The notes: generated by a model from the letters alone, not told the origin. A DNA stretch of 16,859 nucleotides from Microcaldota archaeon (GCA_027314465.1 DAHVAU010000027.1:1-16859); one strand, 5' to 3'; positions 1 to 7,469 are shown, numbered from the stretch's first letter. Program-made: numbers and translations.

Positions 1-54
1 GGCCAGGGCAATAGCTAAAGGCAGAAGCGCAAATATTAGATTGTGGGGACGCAT
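1..54 (-). CDS. Start of a secreted or membrane protein, cut by the left edge
   Basis: Only 18 codons are visible, from an ATG at 54 reading leftward off the window: MRPHNLIFALLPLAIALA. The pattern of one Arg followed by about 13 hydrophobic residues is what a signal peptide or first membrane helix looks like. The promoter-like T/A-rich stretches at 99-106 and 81-91 lie at suitable distances upstream on the same strand, and an AGGG lies about 10 nt before the ATG. The gene follows STT3 on the same strand after about 100 bp. Its function cannot be told from this fragment; the start is plausible but rests on little sequence. Confidence 0.45.
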   Translation of the reverse strand, partial: MRPHNLIFALLPLAIALA

Positions 55-98
55 GCGCAAGCCCTGTTGGATAGATGTACGGATATAGGATACAAAGC

Positions 99-106
99 TT
101 ATAAAG
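99..106 (-). promoter_or_regulatory. Possible TATA box for the left-edge gene
   Basis: On the minus strand this reads CTTTATAAG-like, a good archaeal TATA box. It would start transcription near position 77, giving a leader of about 23 nt before the ATG at 54. A weaker TATA-like CCTATATCC at 81-91 would give a leader of a few nucleotides. Which one is used cannot be decided here. Confidence 0.4.
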
Positions 107-157
107 TTGCGTTGCGCCTGGGCACGGCATTAATCACGCACGCCTGGCATACGCCGC

Positions 158-2572
158 TCAGGAAGTTGAGTTGTATGTTATCTTCAGTATCTTGGTGTCT
201 GGATTTACGTACGTGAGCTGAGCAGTTGCATTCCTGTTGTCCCAGGTGCATACGTAGTTGTTGCATAGGTAGAGCAGCTTGAGCATGTTGCTCTGGGCCA
301 TGCCAGGCGCGAACACATACGCCCCGGTAAGATTGATATAGAAGCCAGGCCTTGGCACCCCTGAGTACTGTATCAGAAGCATTGCGCCGTTTGTGGAGTT
401 GAACCTGCTCGCCTGATTCACCAGGCTGAAGTTGGCATTGTCCTGGTTGTAGAATACAGTGGTGGCGAAAGGCAGTATCTGCGTAGGGCTTGCCTGCACG
501 TAGCCGGTTATCTGTGGAGATGTGCTTGTGGTGTTGGGGTACGCCAGCGTTACGGCAATGTATGGATACGAGTATGTGCCCGAGCCGCTGAACACTATAC
601 GCCTTGTAGTTGCATTGACTGTCTGCTCCGAGTAGGAATAGAGAGGCTGGAAGCCGAAGTCGGACACGTTTGCAGGATTGAGCGTGGACTCGGTATATAT
701 GCCCTGAGTCTCTATGAGCCACGTGCTCCTCACGAGTATGTAGCCCGGCTTGCCGCTGAGCGGGCCTGTCAGGAACTTTGTGTCCGGAGTGCTGTTGAAC
801 AGCCATGTGGCGAATGGGGTGGCCTTGCTCCCGTTCTCCGAGCCTACGCTATCTGTCACTACTTTCCTGTTCGCCACGCCCTCGACCACAGAGCCGTCAG
901 GCCAGAGCGTGAGCACAGATGCGTTCGAGGGAGAATTCTGCCCGAACCACTGAAGCGCGCTTATGAACTGAGGGTTAATGCTGTCAGCCTGCACCAGTCC
1001 CTGGGTGTAGAGGTTTGCGTAGTACAGCAGCATTGCTGCTACCACTATTATTACTGCGGCAGCGGCCCCGAGAAATACCAGCCTGTAGCGCTTTGCCTGG
1101 TTGGCATAGGATGCGATCCAGTACAGAGTGTATGCGGATACTATCGCTATTGGCACTGATACCAGGGAGTTGAACCTTATGACGTGCATCTCCAGGTATG
1201 CAGTGAGTATGAAATATGCCATTATGGTGAGCATGGGCACGTTCAGGTCAAGGCGTATCCTGGCCTTTCCTGAGAGCCATGCGCCCGAGTCGTACACCTG
1301 CATGAACAGGTATGGAACGAACACGATGAACAGCAGCATTATGCCGATTATCCCGTACCATGCGGTCCACAGCGTATAGAGCTGCGCGAAATACATAGTA
1401 AATGCCATGAGAAGACTTGGTATGGACGTGTAGAGCGTTGCGCTGAAGCTTGAGAACAGGAACTGGAAGGTTGGCGGCTGGAGCTCCTGGGTTGTGGATC
1501 CGAAGGATCCTGGAGCCGTTACGAACCCGTTGCCTACGAAGATCTGGTAAACAACCCCAGGGGCTATGATGCCAAAGGCTATAAGACCAAGCGCCACGCC
1601 GGCAATTACCAGCAGTACGCGCACCTCAGGGCGCCTTGTTATGGTGGCAAAGGCCTCGAACCTGGAGGATCTTGACGTTATTAAGTACACTGCAAGCCAG
1701 AGCAGGGCTATTGGTATTAGCACAGGCAGGAATGACAGTCCCACGAGCTGCTGGCCCTGTATGAACCCGACCTGGAAGGCAATGAGGGTGAGGACCCACC
1801 AGATGCCCAGAGCTACCAGCACGTACTTCCCTTCGGCTATGACCTTCTCCTTTCGCATCATGAATGCATAGGCAGTAACTATGGCAAACGCAAGAAGGAT
1901 TGTTGCATCTGCAAAAGACGCGCCGTTCCACACGAAGTTCGACATGGCCAGGGCGACAGCCGTGGCGCAGGCCATTGCGAGCTTTCTGACTGTGCCTTCC
2001 TGCCGGTATATCTCTATGAAGAAGGCGAGCGACAGCAGCAGGAAGAAGGTCACGAAGCTGTCTCCCCTGTATATCAGGGCGCTTGTTCTTGCAGCATTGC
2101 CCATGCTAAGCGCGACGAACAGCATTGCAAGTAGCCCGAGCAGCCTGTCCTTGCTCATGTACCTTGCCAGTAGGTATGTGCCGAGCATGTCAAGCAGGGC
2201 GAATACAACAGGCATCAGCCTCATGATAGTGTAGTATGACACCCCGATGTACTGGAGCACAGAATATGGCACAAGCGAAATCCAGTATACGCCGTGCGCC
2301 TCTGCCACTGGCATCGGATAGGGATAGCCGGAGGTGTTCAGGTAGTGTGGTATGACGAAGTGGTTGGCCACTGTTGCACGCACAACTGAGAAGTAGTAGA
2401 AGCCGTCTGGCTCATAGAACCCGAAGAAGTGCAGCATTGTCGTCCTGTAGTATATCGCTAGCGCCGCTATGACTATTATTGTCGCTGCGTACGCTATGTT
2501 GCTCCTGCTAAAGATGTCCTTATGCTCCAGGCGAATCAACTGATTATGAAGGATATGACTTATATGCAGCAC
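158..2572 (-). CDS. aglB: STT3/AglB-type oligosaccharyltransferase
   Basis: Integral membrane enzyme that transfers an oligosaccharide from a dolichol-type lipid carrier to Asn in N-X-S/T sequons outside the cell. The 804-aa protein has about a dozen hydrophobic helices in residues 25-520, then a soluble C-terminal domain. Visible family motifs: the first acidic motif EPDGFYYF (E54, D56), a second acidic site RGD (169-171) in the context TSALIYRGDSF, the external-loop motif TTQE (360-363, equivalent to TIxE/SVSE), and R466 in RFNSLVSVP, matching the Arg that contacts the sequon. The usual WWDYG motif is replaced by LWPDG (556-560), followed by a typical ANRKVVTDS. It starts at GTG, 5 nt after the TAA of the tRNA methyltransferase gene, and is the last gene of a four-gene operon. 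The next in-frame Met is residue 46, after the first helix, so GTG is preferred. Family is secure; the symbol follows archaeal usage. Confidence 0.9.
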   Translation of the reverse strand: MLHISHILHNQLIRLEHKDIFSRSNIAYAATIIVIAALAIYYRTTMLHFFGFYEPDGFYYFSVVRATVANHFVIPHYLNTSGYPYPMPVAEAHGVYWISLVPYSVLQYIGVSYYTIMRLMPVVFALLDMLGTYLLARYMSKDRLLGLLAMLFVALSMGNAARTSALIYRGDSFVTFFLLLSLAFFIEIYRQEGTVRKLAMACATAVALAMSNFVWNGASFADATILLAFAIVTAYAFMMRKEKVIAEGKYVLVALGIWWVLTLIAFQVGFIQGQQLVGLSFLPVLIPIALLWLAVYLITSRSSRFEAFATITRRPEVRVLLVIAGVALGLIAFGIIAPGVVYQIFVGNGFVTAPGSFGSTTQELQPPTFQFLFSSFSATLYTSIPSLLMAFTMYFAQLYTLWTAWYGIIGIMLLFIVFVPYLFMQVYDSGAWLSGKARIRLDLNVPMLTIMAYFILTAYLEMHVIRFNSLVSVPIAIVSAYTLYWIASYANQAKRYRLVFLGAAAAVIIVVAAMLLYYANLYTQGLVQADSINPQFISALQWFGQNSPSNASVLTLWPDGSVVEGVANRKVVTDSVGSENGSKATPFATWLFNSTPDTKFLTGPLSGKPGYILVRSTWLIETQGIYTESTLNPANVSDFGFQPLYSYSEQTVNATTRRIVFSGSGTYSYPYIAVTLAYPNTTSTSPQITGYVQASPTQILPFATTVFYNQDNANFSLVNQASRFNSTNGAMLLIQYSGVPRPGFYINLTGAYVFAPGMAQSNMLKLLYLCNNYVCTWDNRNATAQLTYVNPDTKILKITYNSTS

Positions 2573-2577
2573 AAAAT

Positions 2578-3156
2578 TTAAATGGCTGCACTATTCCTGG
2601 CGAAGACAAGATACGCGGTGTGCCATATGCCCTTGGTGGACGGCCTTGTGCCCTCCTCCCTTACGAGCATGTCGCGCACTATTGTCTCGATGGCGTAGAC
2701 GTCGGTGAATCCCAGTTTGGATAGCTTTGCGGCGAATCTGCTCACCTGCTCTGTGTGCGGCAGGTATCCCACTACGGTGCCCTCTGGCCTGAGCGCCTTC
2801 CTGGCGCTTGAGAGCGCCTTCTCTGAGGATGGCATGTCAAGCACCACAAGGTCCACGTCCCTCTGCGCTATCCCTTTTGTAACGTCCTTGTTTATCAGCT
2901 CGAGATTGTCAAGCCCAAGAGCCACCCTGTTCTTCTCGGCTATATCTATGAAGTCCTGCCTTACGTCGTAGCTGTACACCTTCTTGCATAGGCGCGCCAG
3001 GCTCACTGCGAGCCATCCGCTGCCCGTGCCTGCATCAACGCACACGCTCTGCTTGCTTATCCCTGAGTAGGCTATTATCATGCCTATGTCCTTTGGCAGT
3101 ATCACCTGCGGGCCGCGGCGCAGCTTCCTATACATCTTCGGGTAAATGAACATCAT
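2578..3156 (-). CDS. trmI: tRNA (adenine-N1)-methyltransferase, TrmI-like, short form
   Basis: SAM-dependent methyltransferase expected to make m1A at position 57/58 of the tRNA T-loop. Residues 15-25 (GPQVILPKDIG) match the family entry motif (Q-I/V-I/L-x-P-K-D), followed by SAM motif I DAGTGSG (41-47), the acidic residue of motif II in YDVRQDF (D64), and motif IV LDMPSS (106-111). The end, RP...HTAYLVFAR (171-187), is typical of TrmI. At 192 aa it is shorter than usual (about 250 aa) because the N-terminal small beta-domain is missing and the protein begins almost at the catalytic fold. Its ATG overlaps the TGA of topA by 4 nt (ATGA), which implies translational coupling; a second ATG follows immediately. 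An alternative is a related Rossmann methyltransferase with another RNA target, but the C-terminal motif argues for TrmI. Confidence 0.85.
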   Translation of the reverse strand: MMFIYPKMYRKLRRGPQVILPKDIGMIIAYSGISKQSVCVDAGTGSGWLAVSLARLCKKVYSYDVRQDFIDIAEKNRVALGLDNLELINKDVTKGIAQRDVDLVVLDMPSSEKALSSARKALRPEGTVVGYLPHTEQVSRFAAKLSKLGFTDVYAIETIVRDMLVREEGTRPSTKGIWHTAYLVFARNSAAI

Positions 3157-5393
3157 GCCGCCTCTTGTTCTACACCTATCTCATCCTTCTTTGGCGCCTT
3201 CTTTCTTTTCGCCGGCTTCTTCTGCACCGGGGCCTTTTTCCTGGCTTTCTTGGCCTCTGGAGGAGCCTTCCCTGTCCCTGCCACCTGCTGCACTGGCGCA
3301 GCAGCCTTCTCTGCGACAGGCGCGGGGGAGGCAGCCTGTTCAGGCTGCCTTGGCTTGCCCCAGTTCTTCTTTGTCTCGCACGCGGGATCCAGATCCATCT
3401 GGAACACGCCTTTCCCCTTCCTGAATACCTTTACTATCGGAGTGTGGCAGAGCTCGCACACCTTTCCTGTGGACACTATCTTTGCCGACTGCGGCACTGA
3501 ATATGTCCTTGTGCACTTCGGCCAGTTGGAGCATCCTACGAAATTCTTCCCAGCCCCGGACCTGCGCAGTATCAGCGTGCCAGAGCAGGTGCACGGCCCC
3601 ATTATGTTGGAATTCTCACTCTCATTGAGGCCCTTCATCAGCGCCTCGCCCACCTGGGCCTCCTTGCCGTTGAACTCCATTACCAGTTTTGTGATTATGC
3701 TCTTGCCCTCCTCTATAACAGCCGCTTTCTGCGCCTTGCCCTTCTGTATGTCCTCCATGTCCTTCTCCAGCTTCCTTGTAAGCTCCTCGGCCAGTATGTC
3801 AGGGCAGTAAGTCGAGAGGGCGGTGTACACGCTCAGGCCGAACTCGCTGACCTCTATGCTGGACCCCTTTATGTAGTCCCTCCTAAACAGCGTGTCTATG
3901 ACCTCGGCCCTGGTGGCCTTTGTGCCAAGGTCCTTGCTCTCCAGCAGCGATATGAGGCTTGCCTTCGAGTACCTCTTTGGAGGAAGCGTCTTAAGGCTCT
4001 TCATGTCCACCTTCTCAGGCTTTATGCTCTCGCCCCTGCTGAACTGCGGCAGCTCGGCCTGCTTGGGTGAATAATACTTATAGTAGTCTAGCCAGCCCCT
4101 GAACGTCACCTTCTCCCCCGACGCCCTGTACTCGGTGCCGGATACGTCCAGGGCTATCTTCCTGCTCTCTGCCCTGGCATACTCTGCAAAGCATGACAGA
4201 AACCTCCTTGCTATCATGTCGTATATGCGCTTCTCCTCCTCTGACATGGCCCTTGGCGGCTCGCCTGTCGGGTAGATTGCGGGATGGGCCTCGTCATCCT
4301 TTATTCCCTCTGCGGGCCGCAGCCTCGATGCCTTTATGAGCTCTGATGCCGGCTGGGTGTAGTCGGCTATCTTTGACATCGCCGTTATTATCCTTGGCAG
4401 GCCCAGCGTCGCAGGGAGCTTTTGCGATGACGTCCTTGGATAGGATATGTAGGATTTCTCGTATAGCGACTGCGCTATGGCAAGGGTGCGGGACGGATCT
4501 ATGTGAAATACCCTGCTCGCCTCTATCTGCAGTGATGTCAGATCGAATGGAGGGAACGGGCGTATGCTGCGCTCCTGCGCCTCTACAAGAGATACGCTAA
4601 CATCTGACTGGCGCGCCTTTGCAAGAGCCGAATCCGCCGCTGCCTTGTCGAATATCTCCTTGTCCTTGGCAGCCTCGAATTCCACTGCGCGCGCTGTTAC
4701 GACTATCTTCCAGTACGGCCTTGAGACGAAGCTCTTTATCTCGTTCTCCCTCCTTGCAAGTATGTTCAGCGTAGGGCCCTGCACCCTGCCTATACTCATT
4801 GTCTTGCGCACGCCCTTTGTTGATATTGCGCGCATCAGCGCCCTTGACATGTTTATACCCCACATCCAGTCCAGCCTGTGGCGTGTCTCTCCCGCGTCGA
4901 AGTTCAGTCCATCGTAATCGTTGAGGTTGGTGTACGACTCTATCAGGTCCGCATTGGTTGTGGTGGAGAAACGCATCCTCCTGACCTTTGAGCTGTCCAG
5001 GGCGGAGTTTACGTTCTTGTTTGTGACGTACTTGATTATGTTGGTGCCTATGACAGTGCCCTCGAGATCGTAGTCGCAGGCGTTTATGAAGTACACGCAC
5101 TGCCTTGCTACCATCTCTATTGCATCGAGATACTTCTTTGTGAAGTACGCAGACTTGTTTACCTTGTATGACGGCACCCACTCAATGTCAAAGATCGGCA
5201 CCTTGTTGCCTGCAGACTGCGTGAGGGTGAAGAGATGGCCGGCAGCAGCAGTAACGAATATCTTGTCTGCTGCGCGGGTAACGACGAAGTAGCGCACGCC
5301 GTTGATGTTCTGCGTCTGCGGGCTGGATTCGCCAAGCGCCATTGCCACCCTAAGAGCCACACTAGGCTTCTCCGCAACTATTAGCTTATTCAT
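3153..5393 (-). CDS. topA: DNA topoisomerase I (type IA, archaeal)
   Basis: Relaxes negative supercoils by passing one strand through a transient single-strand break. The Toprim domain begins with LIVAEKPS (residues 4-11) and carries DYDLEG (107-112, the DxDxEG metal motif). SIGRVQGPTL (200-209) is the conserved SxGRVQxPT segment. The catalytic Tyr is Y318 in SYISYPRTSS. DEAHPAIYPT (367-376) and LGTKATRAEVIDTLFRRDYI (489-508) are also family landmarks. Two C-terminal Cys clusters follow (C601, C603, C621, C627, and C646, C649, C672); the second seems to have only three Cys. Residues 679-746 are a low-complexity tail rich in Lys, Ala and Pro. ATG start, 7 nt after the TAG of the preceding gene, with AGGT about 8 nt upstream. 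Second gene of a four-gene operon. The 746-aa length is somewhat above usual because of the tail. Confidence 0.95.
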   Translation of the reverse strand: MNKLIVAEKPSVALRVAMALGESSPQTQNINGVRYFVVTRAADKIFVTAAAGHLFTLTQSAGNKVPIFDIEWVPSYKVNKSAYFTKKYLDAIEMVARQCVYFINACDYDLEGTVIGTNIIKYVTNKNVNSALDSSKVRRMRFSTTTNADLIESYTNLNDYDGLNFDAGETRHRLDWMWGINMSRALMRAISTKGVRKTMSIGRVQGPTLNILARRENEIKSFVSRPYWKIVVTARAVEFEAAKDKEIFDKAAADSALAKARQSDVSVSLVEAQERSIRPFPPFDLTSLQIEASRVFHIDPSRTLAIAQSLYEKSYISYPRTSSQKLPATLGLPRIITAMSKIADYTQPASELIKASRLRPAEGIKDDEAHPAIYPTGEPPRAMSEEEKRIYDMIARRFLSCFAEYARAESRKIALDVSGTEYRASGEKVTFRGWLDYYKYYSPKQAELPQFSRGESIKPEKVDMKSLKTLPPKRYSKASLISLLESKDLGTKATRAEVIDTLFRRDYIKGSSIEVSEFGLSVYTALSTYCPDILAEELTRKLEKDMEDIQKGKAQKAAVIEEGKSIITKLVMEFNGKEAQVGEALMKGLNESENSNIMGPCTCSGTLILRRSGAGKNFVGCSNWPKCTRTYSVPQSAKIVSTGKVCELCHTPIVKVFRKGKGVFQMDLDPACETKKNWGKPRQPEQAASPAPVAEKAAAPVQQVAGTGKAPPEAKKARKKAPVQKKPAKRKKAPKKDEIGVEQEAA

Positions 5394-5400
5394 CGTTTAC

Positions 5401-5634
5401 CTACCTTGCCTTCCTGGCGCGCCTGGATCTTCGCGCCTGCTCCTGCTGCTCGTCGCGGCCCTGCCTCGACAGGTTGTATGAGAGGTAGAACCCTAGCAGC
5501 AGCGCTATAACCGCTATGACGTAAAAGACGACCTGGTTGATGCCGGAGAGGAGCACGACAAACGCGGCTATGCTGAATGCCACCACGCCTATTGATACCG
5601 TGATTAGCTGTTTCTCATCAGCATTTACAGGCAT
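5401..5634 (-). CDS. Small two-helix membrane protein with basic tail
   Basis: I do not recognise a family for this 77-aa protein. It has a short polar start (MPVNADEKQ), two hydrophobic helices (about 10-29 and 33-53) joined by SGINQ, and a highly charged end beginning RQGRDEQQEQ and finishing RRSRRARKAR. By the positive-inside rule the tail faces the cytoplasm. It is the first gene of the operon with topA, trmI and stt3, 7 nt before topA. The ATG lies about 24 nt from the centre of a strong TATA box, so the transcript is probably leaderless. The coding call rests on operon position, promoter spacing and a clean start; function unknown. A nucleic-acid-binding or membrane-tethering role for the basic tail is only a guess. 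Confidence 0.75.
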   Translation of the reverse strand: MPVNADEKQLITVSIGVVAFSIAAFVVLLSGINQVVFYVIAVIALLLGFYLSYNLSRQGRDEQQEQARRSRRARKAR

Positions 5635-5652
5635 CTAACCGGAATCTAATAG

Positions 5653-5664
5653 AAATATAAAAAG
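5653..5664 (-). promoter_or_regulatory. TATA box of the topA-trmI-stt3 operon
   Basis: The minus strand reads CTTTTTATATTT. Its centre near 5658 is 24 nt upstream of the ATG at 5634, which predicts a transcription start at or next to the start codon (leaderless mRNA). No other promoter of similar quality is seen between the four genes, whose gaps are -4 to 7 nt, so all four are probably expressed from here. Confidence 0.65.
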
Positions 5665-5728
5665 TTAAATAGGTATGCCCGCCAGGCGCATCTTGCGTCG
5701 CGCAAAGGCCCGCGCCAAGTTGAAAAGA

Positions 5729-5737
5729 ATATATACT
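5729..5737 (+). promoter_or_regulatory. TATA box of the EamA/SMR pair
   Basis: AATATATAC preceded by purine-rich GAAAAG (BRE-like). Its centre near 5733 is about 24-25 nt before the ATG at 5757, supporting this start rather than the next ATG at 5769 and predicting a leaderless transcript. It lies about 75 bp from the divergent operon TATA box. Confidence 0.6.
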
Positions 5738-5756
5738 TTGGCTGGAAGAACCTGGC

Positions 5757-6116
5757 ATGCTAAGCACCATGGAAGTAGTTGCGCTCACCGTTCTCGCCGC
5801 TGCGGTAGTTGCGTTTGCGCAGTACCTTTTCAAGAAGGGGGTGCCCAAATTCAGCGCCAGTATTGGCGGAGTGATGTCGCTACTAGGCAACAGACTTGTT
5901 GTGGCAGGCGCACTGACGTACATGGCTGGGCTTGGCGTGTACCTTGTGGCCCTTGGTTCGGGGCAGCTGTCCTTTGTCTACCCTGCGTTCTCGAGCACAT
6001 TCATATTCGTGATACTGATATCGCACTTCAAGCTGAATGAGAGGATAGGCTATCTTAGGATAGGCGGCGTGGCGCTGATAATAATAGGCATAGCACTGGT
6101 GGCTCTGAATGTCTAG
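5757..6116 (+). CDS. Small EamA/SMR-like transporter subunit 1
   Basis: A 119-aa protein made almost wholly of four hydrophobic helices (about 5-23, 45-66, 70-89 and 99-118), the size of a half EamA unit or an SMR protein. Conserved-looking features are the early AFAQYLFKKG (helix 1 end, comparable to Q-x-L/F-x-K-x-G in EamA/ArnE-like proteins), FVYPAFSSTFIFVILIS (helix 3) and LNERIGYLRIGGVALIIIGI (loop plus helix 4), which matches the 'E.i....igG..lIiiGv' ending of the DMT superfamily. It overlaps the next gene, also a 4-TM protein, by 8 nt, so the two probably form a heterodimer as in EbrAB, YkkCD or ArnE/ArnF. Substrate unknown; drug efflux and lipid-sugar flipping are both possible. Confidence 0.8.
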   Translation: MLSTMEVVALTVLAAAVVAFAQYLFKKGVPKFSASIGGVMSLLGNRLVVAGALTYMAGLGVYLVALGSGQLSFVYPAFSSTFIFVILISHFKLNERIGYLRIGGVALIIIGIALVALNV

Positions 6117-6456
6117 ACCGGCTGACAACAGGAGATTTTTTGCGCTGCTGCTGCTGGGCAGCACGTTTCTTGGCAGCGTAGGCCAGCTCCTCTTCAAGAT
6201 GGGCGTGGACTCCGCAGGGCTCCACCAGCTTCTGCTGCATGTAGCGCTGGGAGTGGCGGCGTACGGCGTTGCCACCCTCGTGTACTTATATATACTTGGA
6301 CGCTCCCACCTGAGCTGGGCATACGGCTTTGTGGGCTTCAGCTACATATTCACTACTGTGCTGGCGCTGCTGGCGCTTGGGGAGACAGTATCGCCGATGA
6401 GATGGATTGGGGTTCTAGTGATTGCGCTTGGCACTGCGCTCATAGGGCTTAGCTGA
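6109..6456 (+). CDS. Small EamA/SMR-like transporter subunit 2
   Basis: A 115-aa, four-helix protein (about 9-26, 38-62, 67-90, 96-114) clearly related in layout to its upstream neighbour: LLGSTFLGSVGQLLFKMGV in helix 1 (again Q-x-L-F-K-x-G), SHLSWAYGFVGFSYIFTTVLA in helices 2-3, and GETVSPMRWIGVLVIALGTALIG at the end, with the conserved Glu before the last helix. The ATG lies 8 nt inside the upstream gene, so translation is likely coupled. Its last 42 bp overlap the end of the convergent MscS gene. The pairing of two diverged half-size DMT proteins suggests an antiparallel heterodimer; the transported compound cannot be read from sequence. Confidence 0.8.
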   Translation: MSRPADNRRFFALLLLGSTFLGSVGQLLFKMGVDSAGLHQLLLHVALGVAAYGVATLVYLYILGRSHLSWAYGFVGFSYIFTTVLALLALGETVSPMRWIGVLVIALGTALIGLS

Positions 6457-7344
6457 TGGAAGGGGAGCCTTCTTGTACAGCAGCGCGGTTATGATCTCAC
6501 TGAATAGCTGCGACTTTATGTCCTTGGTGGACTCGGCAGCCTTGAGCCTTATGGTCACCACGTAGAGGTTGAGGTGCAGGTACTCGAGCTTCATGGTGTA
6601 GTACTCTATCCTGTTGCGCTTCATCACGCGCTCGGCTATTGCCTCCAGCTCCTTGTACGACACTGAGATGTCCACGTCGAACTGGATCTTGTACATGTGC
6701 TCCTTGACCTTGCGGTAGTTTATCACCAGGGCCTGGGCGACTATGTTGTTTGGCACATACACCGGCACGCCCTCCTCGTTTACCATCTTGGTGTAGAGCA
6801 CGCCTATGGACTCTATGTTGCCAGAGAATCCTGGCACGAACTTGTCGTGTGGGTATGTCTGAGGCTGCTGGGTATACTGCCATGTGTGCAGCACCACATT
6901 GTCTCCGGGCTCTATGGCCTTGCTGGCCAGCAGGTAGATTCCGGCTATGAAGTTTGATATAGTGGACTGGGCTGCAAGGCCTACCACTATGCCCAGGAAC
7001 CCTGCGCTCACCAGCAGGCTGTTGAGGTACTGGTAGCCGAATATTATGCCAAGCACCAGAAGCAGAAGTATGGCGTAGCCGAAGATGCGGGTCATGTCAT
7101 AGAGCGTCTTTGCCTCTGCAGTATGTACGTTGTTTGCCATGTAGTAGTAGACTATTCGGGCCATCACCTCCACTATGCCTATCCCGAACACGCAGCTAAC
7201 TGCCACGTTCTCAAGGGGCGTGGCGACACTGAGCCTCAGGTATGCAAGTGCAACATACGCCACTGAGAGAATTACCACTATGACGTAGAGAACCCTGAGG
7301 AGCCCTCTGTTGCGCCGTCTGGGCGCAGGCTGGTCGATGGCCAT
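6415..7344 (-). CDS. mscS: MscS-family mechanosensitive channel
   Basis: Channel that opens on membrane tension and releases solutes after osmotic downshift. The 309-aa protein has a basic N-terminus, helices at about 16-36, 46-68 and 84-104, then the pore helix containing GFLGIVVGLAAQSTISNFIAG (115-135), the hallmark of the family, ending SKAIEPGDNV. The beta domain follows, with YTKMVNEEGVPVYVPNN (184-200) matching 'T.lr..dg..v.iPN'. Between GDNV and this lies an extra loop of about 20 residues with YPHDKFVPGFSGNI (164-177), a form I associate with archaeal members. The C-terminal alpha/beta vestibule domain ends near residue 290. The ATG is 28 nt from the centre of a TATA box. The last 14 codons overlap the convergent transporter gene. 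Confidence 0.92.
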   Translation of the reverse strand: MAIDQPAPRRRNRGLLRVLYVIVVILSVAYVALAYLRLSVATPLENVAVSCVFGIGIVEVMARIVYYYMANNVHTAEAKTLYDMTRIFGYAILLLLVLGIIFGYQYLNSLLVSAGFLGIVVGLAAQSTISNFIAGIYLLASKAIEPGDNVVLHTWQYTQQPQTYPHDKFVPGFSGNIESIGVLYTKMVNEEGVPVYVPNNIVAQALVINYRKVKEHMYKIQFDVDISVSYKELEAIAERVMKRNRIEYYTMKLEYLHLNLYVVTIRLKAAESTKDIKSQLFSEIITALLYKKAPLPSAKPYERSAKRNH

Positions 7345-7367
7345 GAATAGTAATATCCTGTAAAGGA

Positions 7368-7378
7368 TTTATATACAG
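7368..7378 (-). promoter_or_regulatory. TATA box of mscS, with small palindrome downstream
   Basis: The minus strand reads CTGTATATAAA; the centre near 7372 is 28 nt before the ATG at 7344, predicting a transcription start about 3 nt before it. A perfect 5-bp inverted repeat (ATCCT, loop GTAA, AGGAT; 7355-7368) sits between the TATA box and the start, where an archaeal repressor could bind. That role is only a suggestion. Confidence 0.55.
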
Positions 7379-7469
7379 AGCATGCTGGTAGTCCACTATT
7401 TGCGCCTTTACGGAAGGTAATAAGCTTATACACTGATTTATAGCGTGGGATATTGGTATCTGAGAAATC

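Noticed and set aside
114..150. Repeated CGCCTGG-type words downstream of STT3 as a terminator
   Set aside because: The words are direct, not inverted, repeats and no T-run follows on the minus strand.
99..806. Long open frame on the minus strand overlapping the 3' end of STT3
   Set aside because: It lies in another frame of a well-supported STT3 gene, has a composition rich in Arg, His, Gln and Cys typical of a shadow frame, and shows no domain.
2575..2584. TATA-like TTTAAATTTT at the trmI-stt3 junction
   Set aside because: It is only a few bases from the STT3 start, so transcription would begin inside the gene with no suitable later start codon; it is better explained as A/T-rich sequence around the TAA stop.
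4597..5181. 194-codon open frame on the minus strand inside topA
   Set aside because: It is a shifted frame of the Toprim region of topA, which carries intact catalytic motifs; the translation is low-information and matches nothing.
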